Part shown: in pieces, positions 1 to 7,510 of the stretch
How the letters are laid out: every line of letters starts with the position of its first letter
Position numbering within the stretch: the stretch's first letter is position 1
IMG/VR virus record: IMGVR_UViG_3300023296_001132
Location: 1 to 32,242 of that record
Direction: 5' to 3' (one strand)
From: a virus
DNA length: 32,242 nucleotides
Translations under genes and position numbers: made by a program
The notes under the pieces: model-generated
Databases searched by the model: none
What the model was told of the DNA's origin: nothing
What the model saw: only the letters and a program-made list of their open reading frames with translations

Positions 1-1
1 G

Positions 2-1399
2 ACAGATCCTCCCTACTGACTATCATTTATGTGAAAGGCTTGGGATTACGATGTTCCACAAGTAGAAGTACGAAAGGAAGTCCTAAGAGTATTGAAACCT
101 TGAGGACATTTACTTTCTTTTGCTGGGTCAAGAACGTATCACAGAATGGCAGTAAACATTGAAGACGCAGGGTTTGAAATTAGAGACCAGATTATGCGAG
201 TTTATTGAAGTTGATTTCCTAAGTCTCATAACATAGGTAAGGCGGTTGATAAGAGTAAAGACTGGGCTGTAATGGAGCTTTTAGCATTTAAAATAAAAGA
301 AGCAAGAGAGTCTTTAGGACTAACAAAGAAACAGGCGTTTGATAAATGTGGTATGAAGGCTAAAACGTTCGGGGGTAATAGTTGGTTTGAAGGTACAAGG
401 TTCCCAACTAAAGGGGATTATGAACTTTTAAAGAAGGGACTTGGGTTAGATGAGTCCTGTGATATTGCTTTTGAGGAAGTAGAGAGACAGTTGTTAAAGA
501 TAGATAAAAATTGGGGGAGCAAAGGAGATGTCCCAGTATCAGCTTATGGAGAATTTAATGTAACCAAAGGCTCATCACCATACGAAGGCTGGGGTACAGC
601 ACTAAAGCCTGCACATGAACCTATTGTAGTAGCAAGAAAGCCACTATCTGAAAAGACTATCGCTAAGAATGTACTAGAGTGGGGGACAGGAGGGATAAAT
701 ATTGATGGGTGTAGAGTTGGAACAGAAGATAATCTTAACGGTGGAGCTTATTCAAAAGGAGAATACGACACAACAAATAAAACATACGAACTTGGTCTAA
801 AGAGACAGGAAGGTAACTATAAGCAACCTCAAGGAAGATTTCCAGCAAACTTCATCCACGACGGAAGTGATGAGGTAGTAGGGTTGTTTCCTGAAACAAA
901 GAGTTGAGCAAGAAAAAAATGATTTTCAAATAAAGATAGTGGGTATAACGCTTCAAGTTATGAAATGAGGGTTAATTGGGATAAAGATGTATCTGCCGAC
1001 TCCTGATCAGCTTCTCGCTTCTTTAAGACTTGCCCATACGAAGAAGGAGAAGGTGCTAGATTCGCATACTTCCCGAAGGCTTCAAAGAAAGATAGGAACG
1101 AGGGGTTGCCAGTAGACCAACCATCAACACATCCAACAGTCAAACCAACAGCACTAATGCAATACCTAGTAAGACTTGTAACACCAGTAGGAGGAACTGT
1201 ACTAGACCCTTTTATGGGTTCAGGCTCTACTGGTAAAGCCTGTAAGCTAGAATGATTTCTCTTTATAGGTATAGAAAGAGAAGAAGAATATGTCAAGATA
1301 GCACAAGCAAGGATAGAATGATGTGAAGTAGAAGTAGAAGAACAAGAGAAAAGACAAGAAAAAACTTTATTTGACAATCAAATAGAATGGATAGACTAA
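2..1399 (+). CDS. DNA methyltransferase (N6-adenine/N4-cytosine type), 5' end missing
   Basis: Probably methylates phage DNA, for example to protect it from host restriction; target site unknown. The frame is open from the window edge for 465 codons with UGA as Gly. Catalytic motif IV, DPPYG, is at residues 2-6 of the fragment with a UGA-encoded Gly. HPTVKP is near residue 377, the SAM-binding motif DPFMGSGSTG near 402, and FIGIEREEEY follows. The catalytic motif precedes the SAM motif, as in the beta class. The stretch GWGTALKPAHEPIVVARKPL is typical of phage methylases. Residues of about 90-165 between the motifs look like an inserted helical, XRE-like segment, also seen in phage methylases. 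The end overlaps the next start by 13 nt. Family confident; specificity not readable. Confidence 0.93.
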
Positions 1400-1602
1400 A
1401 AATAATCAAACAATGGATCACAAACTGAACAACTATAACTCAACTTGCTAAAATAAGCAAACTATCCGACGATATAATGTGGGATGTTGTAAATGGAAGA
1501 ACGGCGTTGAATGACGCAAAATACAAAAAAATTTATAAATGAATGGATAAGAAAATCCAAAAAGACATAGATTTACTACAAGACTTTGGGCTTAAGAACT
1601 AG
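1387..1602 (+). CDS. Small HTH-like (Cro/CI-type) putative regulator
   Basis: 71 aa with two in-frame UGA codons. The segment TQLAKISKLSDDIMWDVVNG near residues 18-37 has the spacing of a helix-turn-helix as found in short phage repressors and Cro-like proteins. It starts inside the methyltransferase gene (13-nt overlap), so the two are probably co-transcribed and translationally coupled. It may regulate the methyltransferase or the promoter just downstream at 1627-1654. The HTH call is by eye and moderate; the DNA target is unknown. Confidence 0.6.
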
Positions 1603-1626
1603 GGAAAAGATTTTTATCACTTTCTC

Positions 1627-1654
1627 TTGCTTTTTACGATATAATCCGTATACT
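1627..1654 (+). promoter_or_regulatory. Promoter TTGCTT-N16-TATACT
   Basis: -35 TTGCTT at 1627-1632, 16-nt spacer, -10 TATACT at 1649-1654. It shares the spacer end ATCCG with the promoter at 30746 and belongs to a set of eight such sites in the window. The start would be near 1661, just ahead of a structured segment. Confidence 0.6.
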
Positions 1655-1660
1655 GTCATA

Positions 1661-1760
1661 GTTAAGTTGAGGTAGAGAATGGGTAAGCGATTGATCCTGA
1701 TACAATCCCAAAACCCACATCAGTATATACGCATTCTCTTGACCTCCACACAAACCTTTT
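1661..1760 (+). ncRNA. Structured leader or small RNA
   Basis: A long stem pairs 1669-1681 (GAGGT then AGAGAATG) with 1732-1746 (CATTCTCT, two-nucleotide bulge, ACCTC). Inside are TGGGT/ACCCA (1680-1684 with 1713-1717) and nested GATTG/CAATC (1689-1693 with 1703-1707). It follows directly on a promoter and precedes a series of small genes, so it is either a 5' leader structure or a separate RNA. No T-run follows, which favours a leader. I recognise no known RNA family. Confidence 0.5.
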
Positions 1761-1781
1761 ATACCTTATACTACATCAAAA

Positions 1782-1877
1782 ATGTATGATGAATATGGAC
1801 AAGAAGAAGCAGAAGCAGATGCTCGATACCAAGCATTCGCACAAGCAAAAGCAGAGGTAGAGGCACAACAAGAATAA
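1782..1877 (+). CDS. 31-aa acidic hypothetical protein
   Basis: Very small ORF rich in Glu, Ala and Gln (MYDEYGQEEAEADARY and on). It is supported by the leader AACCTTTTATACCTTATA about 15-30 nt upstream, the same motif seen before other small genes here. Probably one helix. No function can be assigned. Confidence 0.5.
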   Translation: MYDEYGQEEAEADARYQAFAQAKAEVEAQQE

Positions 1878-1916
1878 TCAATAGATTTATATTATATTTT
1901 TATATTCTATCCACTA

Positions 1917-2117
1917 ATGAAAAACAACACACCTGAAACATTTAAGTTATGGAAACAGCTTGAAGAACTAGAAAGACAATACAACAAAGACAAGAATATA
2001 CACGACAAACCATTTGGATCAGCTATAAGGACTTTGATACAAAGACTACATCACAAACTAATGGATTACAAAGCACCAGTAGAGGAATGAGTATCTTTAG
2101 ATTGTAACCAATTCTAA
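1917..2117 (+). CDS. 66-aa hypothetical protein
   Basis: Charged, helical-looking protein (FKLWKQLEELERQYNKDK) with one UGA-Gly near its end. Its TAA overlaps the ATG of the next gene by one base (TAATG), which suggests coupled translation. An AT-rich leader with TTTATATT precedes the start. No recognised family. Confidence 0.65.
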
Positions 2118-2416
2118 TGACTACAAAGGAGATAGTGTATGAAGTATTACTTACTAATGTAGCTAGTAGAGATAACGATCCATTATTATATGTATTGGTA
2201 GCAGACCAACTAGAACTACACAACCTACCACCTTATGCTCTATTGACTGCGTTACCATATCAGACGATTAGAGCTACAAGACAAAACATCCAAATGAAGA
2301 ATCCACATCTAAGAGGAGAGTTCTATGAGGAAAGACAAAAGCATTGATGAACATTAAAGAAAGAATACAGCCCAACATACCTTGATAAGTTGCAATTATG
2401 GCGACAATCGGTATAA
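2117..2416 (+). CDS. 99-aa hypothetical protein
   Basis: Reads through a UGA-UGA pair (KHGGTLKKEYSP) to TAA at 2414. Without code 25 it would stop after 76 residues. Overlaps the previous gene by one base. The last codons lie over the promoter at 2390-2417. No family recognised; mixed helical composition, no membrane segment. Confidence 0.65.
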
Positions 2417-2417
2417 T
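2390..2417 (+). promoter_or_regulatory. Promoter TTGCAA-N16-TATAAT
   Basis: TTGCAA at 2390-2395, 16 nt, and a perfect TATAAT at 2412-2417. It lies over the 3' end of the upstream gene and probably drives the anchor, lysozyme and small membrane protein genes. Best consensus match of the set. Confidence 0.7.
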
Positions 2418-2431
2418 AAACCACTTGCTAC

Positions 2432-2459
2432 ATACAGTATATAGTATACAGTATATAGT
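2432..2459 (+). repeat. Tandem 14-bp repeat, two copies
   Basis: ATACAGTATATAGT occurs twice head to tail, starting 15 nt after the -10 box at 2412-2417. The position suits a repressor operator or a leader element, but there is no further evidence for either. Confidence 0.6.
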
Positions 2460-2516
2460 AGTCCATACAAATGGTATAGCGTAAACAATCGCCACTCTTT
2501 AAGTCTTATAATTCTT

Positions 2517-2801
2517 ATGAAAAACAGAACTCTTATTAAGTATTGAGTAGCAGTAGTATTAGCATTATTACTAACTGTCGGATTGTTTATGATTGTACCA
2601 ACAGCATTAGAAGCCAACGATCTATACCAAACAACCAAACAGATCGACAAAGCAACAGAGCAGATTGAATACAACTCAAACAGACGATTAGAGCTTGAAA
2701 CAGAACAGGAGAGATTGAACCAAAAGAATAAAGAACTGAGAGAAGAACAATTAAGCCTAGAAAACAAATTACTTGGTAAAGACATAGTTTTTACGAAGTA
2801 G
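2517..2801 (+). CDS. Membrane-anchored coiled-coil protein upstream of lysozyme-like domain
   Basis: 94 aa. Residues of about 8-30 (VAVVLALLLTVGLFMIV) form one membrane segment or uncleaved signal anchor. Residues 38-88 are a Glu/Lys/Gln-rich coiled coil (LETEQERLNQKNKELREEQ). TAG follows at 2799. The lysozyme-like frame lies at -1 and is already open from about 2780, across a TTTTT run at 2788-2792. The two may therefore be one protein made by -1 frameshifting, or one gene broken by an indel. If separate, this could be an anchor or spanin-like partner. It starts about 100 nt after the promoter at 2390. Confidence 0.7.
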
Positions 2802-2824
2802 CAACACCAGAAGCTAAAAAGCCA

Positions 2825-3238
2825 ATGGTTACAACTACTAAAACTGTTATAAATACAGTAAGTGCTTGATATGACAAGCCAACAGAAAGGAAGATAAAAC
2901 ACAAATGACGACCAGAAGATAATGTAGTCCAATTATATGTGAATATGGCACGAGAAATAAGTAATGGGGATCGAGATTTTATACGAACACTAGAAGCAGA
3001 AAATGGAACACGAAACCCATACAAACAAAGTGGAGTAGTATCTAAGTGAGTAAGAGAAGATAGCCGATGATTTTGTCAGCTACATAGGAATTGGCATAGT
3101 GATATAGTTGATGATAATAGGTTCTGGGAGAGTCCAAAGCGACAGATGGAACAATGTCGGCTAAAATACAAATGATGAACAAGGTTTTATGGGTATGATG
3201 TAAGATATAAAGTCAAAGATAGATTTGAGTTAAAATAA
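2825..3238 (+). CDS. Lysozyme/lytic transglycosylase-like domain (putative endolysin or cell-wall hydrolase)
   Basis: 137 aa from the first ATG in frame. The pattern LEAENGTRNPYKQS (56-69), EDSRGFCQL (78-86) and CRLKYKGGTRFYGYD (111-125) resembles phage SLT/lysozyme domains: a catalytic Glu in the first motif, a substrate-groove GFCQ, and a closing Gly-Tyr pair. The likely role is cutting peptidoglycan glycan strands during lysis or entry. Three UGA-Gly codons are needed. The open frame extends upstream of this ATG to 2780 in a coding-like way (FYEVATPEAKKP), suggesting fusion to the upstream membrane anchor by a -1 shift. A small UGA-rich membrane protein follows 25 nt later. Confidence 0.65.
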
Positions 3239-3263
3239 TGTTTTATTACTTTATAAATATATT

Positions 3264-3419
3264 ATGTGAAGACATCCTAAAAAACTAGACCGATTAACTG
3301 AATGAACTACAGTACAGAGATCTTTAGCTATTATGTGATATTGGTTTATCTGATACATCATAGTGATAGTTTGAGCATTTGTTGTATGACTTGTATTGTG
3401 ACTGTTAGATCTAATCTAG
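3264..3419 (+). CDS. Small membrane protein, possible holin
   Basis: 51 aa containing seven in-frame UGA codons. Decoded, it reads as a basic N-terminus followed by one long hydrophobic segment (LAIMGYWFIGYIIVIVG, then FVVGLVLGLLDLI). Under the standard code it would be two codons long. The position directly after the lysozyme-like gene suggests a lysis role such as holin, but another holin-like pair lies at 25722-26170, so this is only a possibility. Confidence 0.75.
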
Positions 3420-3436
3420 TGGAATAGATCCGTACT

Positions 3437-3458
3437 GGCAGGGTAACACCTGCCTTTA
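3437..3458 (+). terminator. Weak terminator-like hairpin
   Basis: GGCAGG/CCTGCC with a six-base loop, followed by TTTATA. It lies 17 nt after the membrane protein stop. The T-run is short, so termination would be partial. Confidence 0.45.
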
Positions 3459-3464
3459 TACACA

Positions 3465-3580
3465 TACAGGTAGGAAACTCCCATATATTATATAGAACTG
3501 GGATAGTACAAGGATAGCAACCTTGTGAAGATCTTGAAACTGCTGTAGATAAGCATACACGAGATATATACTTACCTGTA
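3465..3580 (+). ncRNA. Cloverleaf-like structured intergenic element
   Basis: An 8-bp closing stem TACAGGTA/TACCTGTA (3465-3472 with 3573-3580) encloses TCCCA/TGGGA (3479-3483 with 3499-3503), ACAAGG/CCTTGT with a 7-nt loop (3508-3526), and TGCT/AGCA with a 7-nt loop (about 3541-3555). The shape recalls a tRNA, but there is no TTCRA in the last arm, no D-arm consensus and no CCA, so I do not call a tRNA. It sits between the lysis-like genes and the Cys-repeat gene. Confidence 0.5.
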
Positions 3581-3613
3581 GCTGTATAAAACTTTTACCT
3601 TTGTTATACCACT

Positions 3614-4090
3614 ATGGATAATCGAAACTGTAACTCCTGTAACTTCTGTAACTCCTGTAACTTCTGTGACTTCTGTAACTTCTGTAACTTCTGTGACTTC
3701 TGTGACTCCTGTCGCTCCTGTAACTTCTGTGACTCCTGTGACTCCTGTCGCTCCTGTAACTCCTGTAACTCCTGTAAAAACCTAAAGATGACAGAGTATA
3801 ATTATTTCTGTCGAGCTGATGATATGAATACAGACTGATACCAACAATCAAAATATAGAGTATTTAATGTACAGGTAACCAAGGAAGAATATAATAATAT
3901 AACTAAGATTTCTAATAAATTAGAATTTGACGAAGATGAAGATAGTTCTACTAGATACGAAATAGCATTCAAGAAAATGTGGGATTTATTAACACAAGAC
4001 AAAAGACAACAATACATAGACATACCACACTTTAATGCTGAATGATTTAAGTTTATCACTTGAATAGATGTATGACAGCCCAAGGAATAA
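3614..4090 (+). CDS. Cys-rich tripeptide-repeat protein
   Basis: 158 aa. Residues of about 6-54 repeat a three-residue unit, [N/D/R]-[S/F]-C, so Cys occurs at every third position ([18 protein letters not shown]). The DNA is a matching 9-bp repeat, TGTAACTCC with variants. The rest (about 60-158) is a charged globular domain with four UGA-Gly codons. Regular Cys spacing suggests metal binding or a stacked beta-helix or disulfide ladder; this is inference. The frame stays coding-like after TAA 4088 (YTLAEVCKMLGKDIKIKK to TAA at 4146), so the C-terminus may have been longer. The leader ACTTTTACCTTTGTTATA precedes the start. Confidence 0.75.
3620..3775 (+). repeat. 9-bp coding tandem repeat
   Basis: About 17 imperfect copies of TGTAACTCC, TGTAACTTC, TGTGACTTC and TGTCGCTCC, entirely in the reading frame of the Cys-rich protein. 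The copies vary in the first codon (Asn, Asp, Arg) and second codon (Ser, Phe) but never in Cys, which indicates selection on the protein. Confidence 0.9.
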
Positions 4091-4177
4091 TACACACTAG
4101 CAGAAGTATGTAAAATGTTAGGTAAAGATATTAAGATTAAGAAGTAAACCTTTTACCCTTTGTAAAGTAAAGCAGTG

Positions 4178-4202
4178 TTTACCTATTTATATGATAGGTA
4201 AA
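4178..4202 (+). promoter_or_regulatory. Perfect 9-bp hairpin, 7-nt loop
   Basis: TTTACCTAT/ATAGGTAAA around loop TTATATG in the gap 4091-4238. No T-run follows, so it is not a normal terminator. The gap also holds the leader motif AACCTTTTACCC at about 4147 with no convincing gene after it. Confidence 0.5.
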
Positions 4203-4238
4203 GAAAAGTAGAGTAACCTTTATATTCTATATACTATT

Positions 4239-4478
4239 ATGTATCTAATCAAAGATAAATTATATATCAACCGAGGAACGGTCGCTACAAATGAAAGATA
4301 TAGTTGATGAGCAAAAACAATAGCAGATGACAATTGATTTAATTGAAAGGTATGAAAACTTATATGAAGATGTTATTGTCGTTTGATACCACAGATTAGA
4401 ATATCATGTCGCAATAAAATATTTTCCTTTGAGTTTGGATGGCTTATTTGGAATTTAGATATATGTTATTATTTATAA
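4239..4478 (+). CDS. Small hypothetical protein, possibly frameshifted
   Basis: 79 codons with UGA as Gly, starting behind the leader AACCTTTATATTCTATATA. The first half (MYLIKDKLYINRGTVATNER) looks coding. From about 4345 the +1 frame looks better: an ORF from ATG 4327 to TAG 4456 reads YENLYEDVIVVGYHRLEYHV. Either a one-base indel split a single gene, or two small genes overlap. No family recognised. Confidence 0.4.
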
Positions 4479-4502
4479 CCTTTATATTCTAATAGACGAG
4501 TG

Positions 4503-4655
4503 ATGCCTACACCTAAGTATAGAATATGAGATGAAGTATATGTCATAAGAAATAATAGGATAGCAAAATGAACTATAGAGAAGATAGAACGAAGTATATG
4601 TGAATTGACAACAACAGGTTCATCACATACAAAATATACTAGAGATATAGAATAA
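4503..4655 (+). CDS. 50-aa hypothetical phage protein
   Basis: The start KYRIGDEVYVIRNNRIAKGT has the SH3/KOW-like pattern common in tiny phage proteins (a short beta-barrel binding segment). Two UGA-Gly codons, one in the conserved IGDEV turn. The leader AACCTTTATATTCTAAT precedes it. The frame continues after TAA 4653 as TISKLIEAVNLLISKG to TAG, so an in-frame stop may have shortened it. Confidence 0.6.
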
Positions 4656-4710
4656 ACAATATCAAAACTCATAGAAGCAGTGAACCTTTTAATATCTAAA
4701 TGATAGGATC

Positions 4711-5049
4711 ATGAATACAACGAAAAGGAAATCTACACTAGCACAACGCTATATGTCAAAATTAGCAAAGCTAACCACTCCGTTTTTCGACATCGTGAAT
4801 TTTGTGCCAATTAGACGAGCTACCCAGAAAAGTGTGGGATTTGTTGGTAAGGTAAAAAAATGGATAATGAAAAAGGAATTTGTTTGATGCGAAGATTATC
4901 CTGAAATATGAATATATAACGCAAGGATGTATAAAATGCCTGTTATTTGAACCGTGGTTGTTGTTGGTATCTGAATTTTGACTTTGTTAATTCTATGATA
5001 TTCTCTTGTATCAATGTGAAAGTTAATCAAAATCTTGGTTTGAATGTAA
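4711..5049 (+). CDS. Membrane protein of unknown function
   Basis: 112 aa. Basic N-terminal half followed by a hydrophobic segment at about 75-100 (PVIGTVVVVGIGILTLLILG) that needs UGA-Gly to be continuous. Leader AACCTTTTAATATCTAAAT lies about 10-30 nt upstream. One transmembrane helix, probably with a cytoplasmic basic N-terminus. No family recognised. Confidence 0.6.
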
Positions 5050-5314
5050 TGATTGTATAAACAAAGAAAAACTTAATTACATAAAACCTAAATGTAGTAT
5101 TATCAATCATACCGTATCACATTCTAAAACATATAGCACCAAGAAATCAACTCATAGAACCTAACAACAAGTAAATCGTGCTATACTAGCACCACCACAC
5201 CTTATTCTTTTGGCACAATATTTCAGTCTGTAAACAGACCTAGCCGTTGTGCAAGGTAGAGCATAGTTAAGATTTGTTTCAGTCTACCAAGATAACAAGA
5301 CAAAAATAAATCAC
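5050..5314. other. Intergenic region without a gene
   Basis: No convincing ORF. The first 120 bases are featureless AT-rich DNA. It then holds the palindrome GTGCTA-TAC-TAGCAC (5178-5192) over a TATACT box, followed by paired stems at 5213-5288 (separate entry), and ends at a promoter (5315). It separates the small-gene block from the packaging operon. Confidence 0.7.
5213..5288 (+). ncRNA. Structured RNA element before the terminase operon
   Basis: GCACAA/TTGTGC (5213-5218 with 5247-5252) encloses GTCTG-TAAA-CAGAC (5226-5239). An adjacent stem GGTAGA/TCTACC pairs 5255-5260 with 5283-5288. No T-run follows. Might be a small RNA or a processed leader upstream of the packaging promoter. Not matched to a known family. 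Confidence 0.45.
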
Positions 5315-5342
5315 TTGTAATAGTAAAACATATAACTATACT
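5315..5342 (+). promoter_or_regulatory. Promoter TTGTAA-N16-TATACT (packaging operon)
   Basis: -35 TTGTAA at 5315-5320, 16-nt spacer, -10 TATACT at 5337-5342. Start near 5349, 24 nt before the first ATG. Same architecture as the other sites of the set. Confidence 0.6.
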
Positions 5343-5372
5343 AAATAAAACATTTATATTATATAAAAACTT

Positions 5373-5663
5373 ATGACTGATACTCAAACAGAAGCAGAAC
5401 AGATCAGATTGGCAAGATTTGCTGAATTGAAATCACTATCACAGTTTAAGATGATGGATAAGGTAGAAATCACAGGAGGGTTTTATGAATGACAGAAAGG
5501 TATTATATTCGCTGAAAGAGATTTTGTAAGAGATCCATCACAAGATGTAAACAGCACATACCAAGAATGAGTATGTATCAGCTATGAAGTAGTTATACAA
5601 GATGAAGAAGAGAAGACTATCGATAGAAGAGAAGTAGAATCAAGGTATTTGAAAGATATATAG
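5373..5663 (+). CDS. 96-aa hypothetical protein with KOW-like segment
   Basis: Residues of about 31-45, KVEITGGFYEGQKGIIF, resemble a KOW-type beta turn (the conserved Gly is UGA-encoded) found in proteins that bind nucleic acid or ribosomal components. The rest is acidic. First gene behind the packaging promoter, 18 nt upstream of the putative small terminase. Exact function unknown. Confidence 0.65.
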
Positions 5664-5681
5664 TTTTATTATAGTGATAGT

Positions 5682-6098
5682 ATGGCAAATAAAAATAATA
5701 CAAGAGTAGACGCAATTAAAAACAAAGCTAAGGTAATAGCTTCAGTTGTCAAAGATCCATTACAGTCTATAACACAAATATCAAAAGATACATGATTATC
5801 TATTGGGAATGTACATGATAAGTTGAAAGAAGTCGAAAGAACGGGGGTTAAGGACGATAGGATAATTAGTATTTGTGATACAGATCTTGTGAATGTAGTG
5901 TTATGACAGAATGAACTACAGAAGAGGTTACAAGAGCAAGCAAGTGATCTAAAGACAGAGGAGATAGTAAAGATCATAGCAGAGTGAACAAAAAGATACA
6001 GTCTATTCAAGTGAGAAGCTACTGATAAGGATTGATGACTAAAAGAGCCAATAAGTGTTAATATAATAGTATGATGAGTTGATAATATTGACAGTTAG
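5682..6098 (+). CDS. Putative terminase small subunit
   Basis: 138 aa directly before the large terminase. Residues 30-52 (TQISKDTGLSIGNVHDKLKE) form a winged/helix-turn-helix motif whose turn Gly is UGA. Then comes a coiled-coil-like stretch (LQKRLQEQASDLKTEEIVK) and a C-terminal tail SVNIIVGGVDN, as in small terminases that bind the packaging site and end with a peptide contacting the large subunit. Assignment rests on position and architecture rather than a signature motif. Confidence 0.7.
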
Positions 6099-6181
6099 TA
6101 AAAAAAGTTATCTGTTATAAACTAGGGAAGACAATAATATTGTGTATGTAACTATTAGTTTTACTTGGCAAACTATAATAT

Positions 6182-7411
6182 ATGTCAAGTCTTGATATTA
6201 GAGCTACGAATGTATTTGTTAAGAATTGGAAAACAGATAAGAAAATATCTGTTAATAGAGGTTGAACTAGGTCAAGTAAGACATTTTCTTTATTACAGAT
6301 GTGTTTTGTTTGGTTGGTTACAGGCAAGATAGATAACGACAAATATTTTGATGATTGAATATTGTCTATAGTTCGTAAATACTCTGCTACATTAAATGCT
6401 ACAGTTATTAGGGATTTTGAAGAGATAATATCGAGTAATTGATATGATTTTCTATTATCAGAAAAGCATAGAAGTAAATCAGAAAAGACATATAGATATG
6501 ATGGCAGGATAGTAGAGTTCATGGGTGCTGATGATGAGCAGAAGATAAGATGACGCAAAAGGGATATATTATACTGTAATGAAGCAAATGAGCTAACATA
6601 CGAAAAAGAGTTCTTCCAGTTGATGATTAGAACGAAGTATAAGATATTCATCGACTTCAATCCTGATGATGAGAACATATGGATCAATACAGAACTAGAA
6701 CAGAAAAGAGCGATAGAAAAATGAGATGTAGGGATAATAGTGAGTACATACAAAGACAATCCATTTCTAGAGAAAAGCATAATAGAAGAAATTGAATATC
6801 TAGGTAAGACAAACGAAGCATACTGGAGGATATATTGATTATGAGAATATGGTACGGTTGATTGATTGATATTCCCAAAACGACAGGAATTGTTTGAGAT
6901 GCCTGACAACTACAAGTTCTTGTGATATTGATTAGACTTCTGATTCAGTAATGATCCTAGTGCTATGATTGGATTGTATCAGATAGATGATGGGATAGTA
7001 TTGGATGAGGTATTGTATGAGAGATGACTAACTAACCAAGATCTAGTACATAAGTTTGCTAACAATGGAGTTGATAAGACTGATGATATTATAGCTGATA
7101 GTGCTGAGCCAAAGAGTATAGAGGAGATATATAGATGATGATACAATATACATCCAGCACAGAAATGACCTGATAGCATAAAGTTTGGTATAGATATAAT
7201 GTTACAACATAATATATATATAACCAGCAGGAGCGAGAATCTAAAGAAAGAGTTTAGGGCTTATAGTCGAAAGAAAGATAAGAATTGAAAGTATCTACAA
7301 GTGCCATCAGGATGATTGGATCATGGGATAGATAGTGCCAGATATGTGTGTACTGCTTTACTAAAGAAAACAGATATGTTTATAACAATCCATGACGATA
7401 GGGGTAGGTAG
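6182..7411 (+). CDS. terL: Terminase large subunit (packaging ATPase/nuclease)
   Basis: 409 aa motor that drives DNA into the prohead and cuts it. The Walker A-like loop is RGGTRSSKT (26-34; the second Gly is UGA). Walker B with catalytic Glu is DILYCNEAN (128-136), followed by DFNP (159-162). The RNase H-like nuclease domain begins GLDFGFSNDPS (250-260), continues with IIADSAEP (303-310) and closes with GLDHGIDSARY (378-388), giving the acidic metal-binding residues. Length is normal. About half of its glycines are UGA. An 83-nt gap containing the palindrome CAATAATATTG separates it from the small subunit. Confidence 0.95.
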
Positions 7412-7419
7412 TAAACAAC

Positions 7420-7483
7420 TTGCAATTGACCAATAAATATATATAAGGTATTTAGGTTGTAAAAGTTTAGCTATGCCACAACC
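7420..7483 (+). promoter_or_regulatory. Promoter TTGCAA-N16-TATAAG with GGTTGT/ACAACC leader hairpin
   Basis: -35 at 7420-7425, -10 at 7442-7447. The leader holds GGTTGT at 7455-7460 and ACAACC at 7478-7483, a 6-bp stem around 17 nt. The same promoter-plus-stem layout recurs at 19336-19408. It drives the portal and head genes. Confidence 0.6.
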
Positions 7484-7510
7484 AGCAAGCGATATAATAA
7501 AACATCTTCT

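Noticed and set aside
3465-3580. tRNA gene
   Set aside because: Cloverleaf-like stems exist, but there is no T-loop TTCRA, D-loop GG or acceptor consensus.
3620-3775. CRISPR-like array
   Set aside because: Unit is 9 bp without spacers and lies in a coding frame.
3612-3851. Minus-strand ORF with Arg-Ser-Tyr/Asp repeats
   Set aside because: It is the antisense shadow of the 9-bp repeat in the Cys-rich gene; variation follows the + strand codons.
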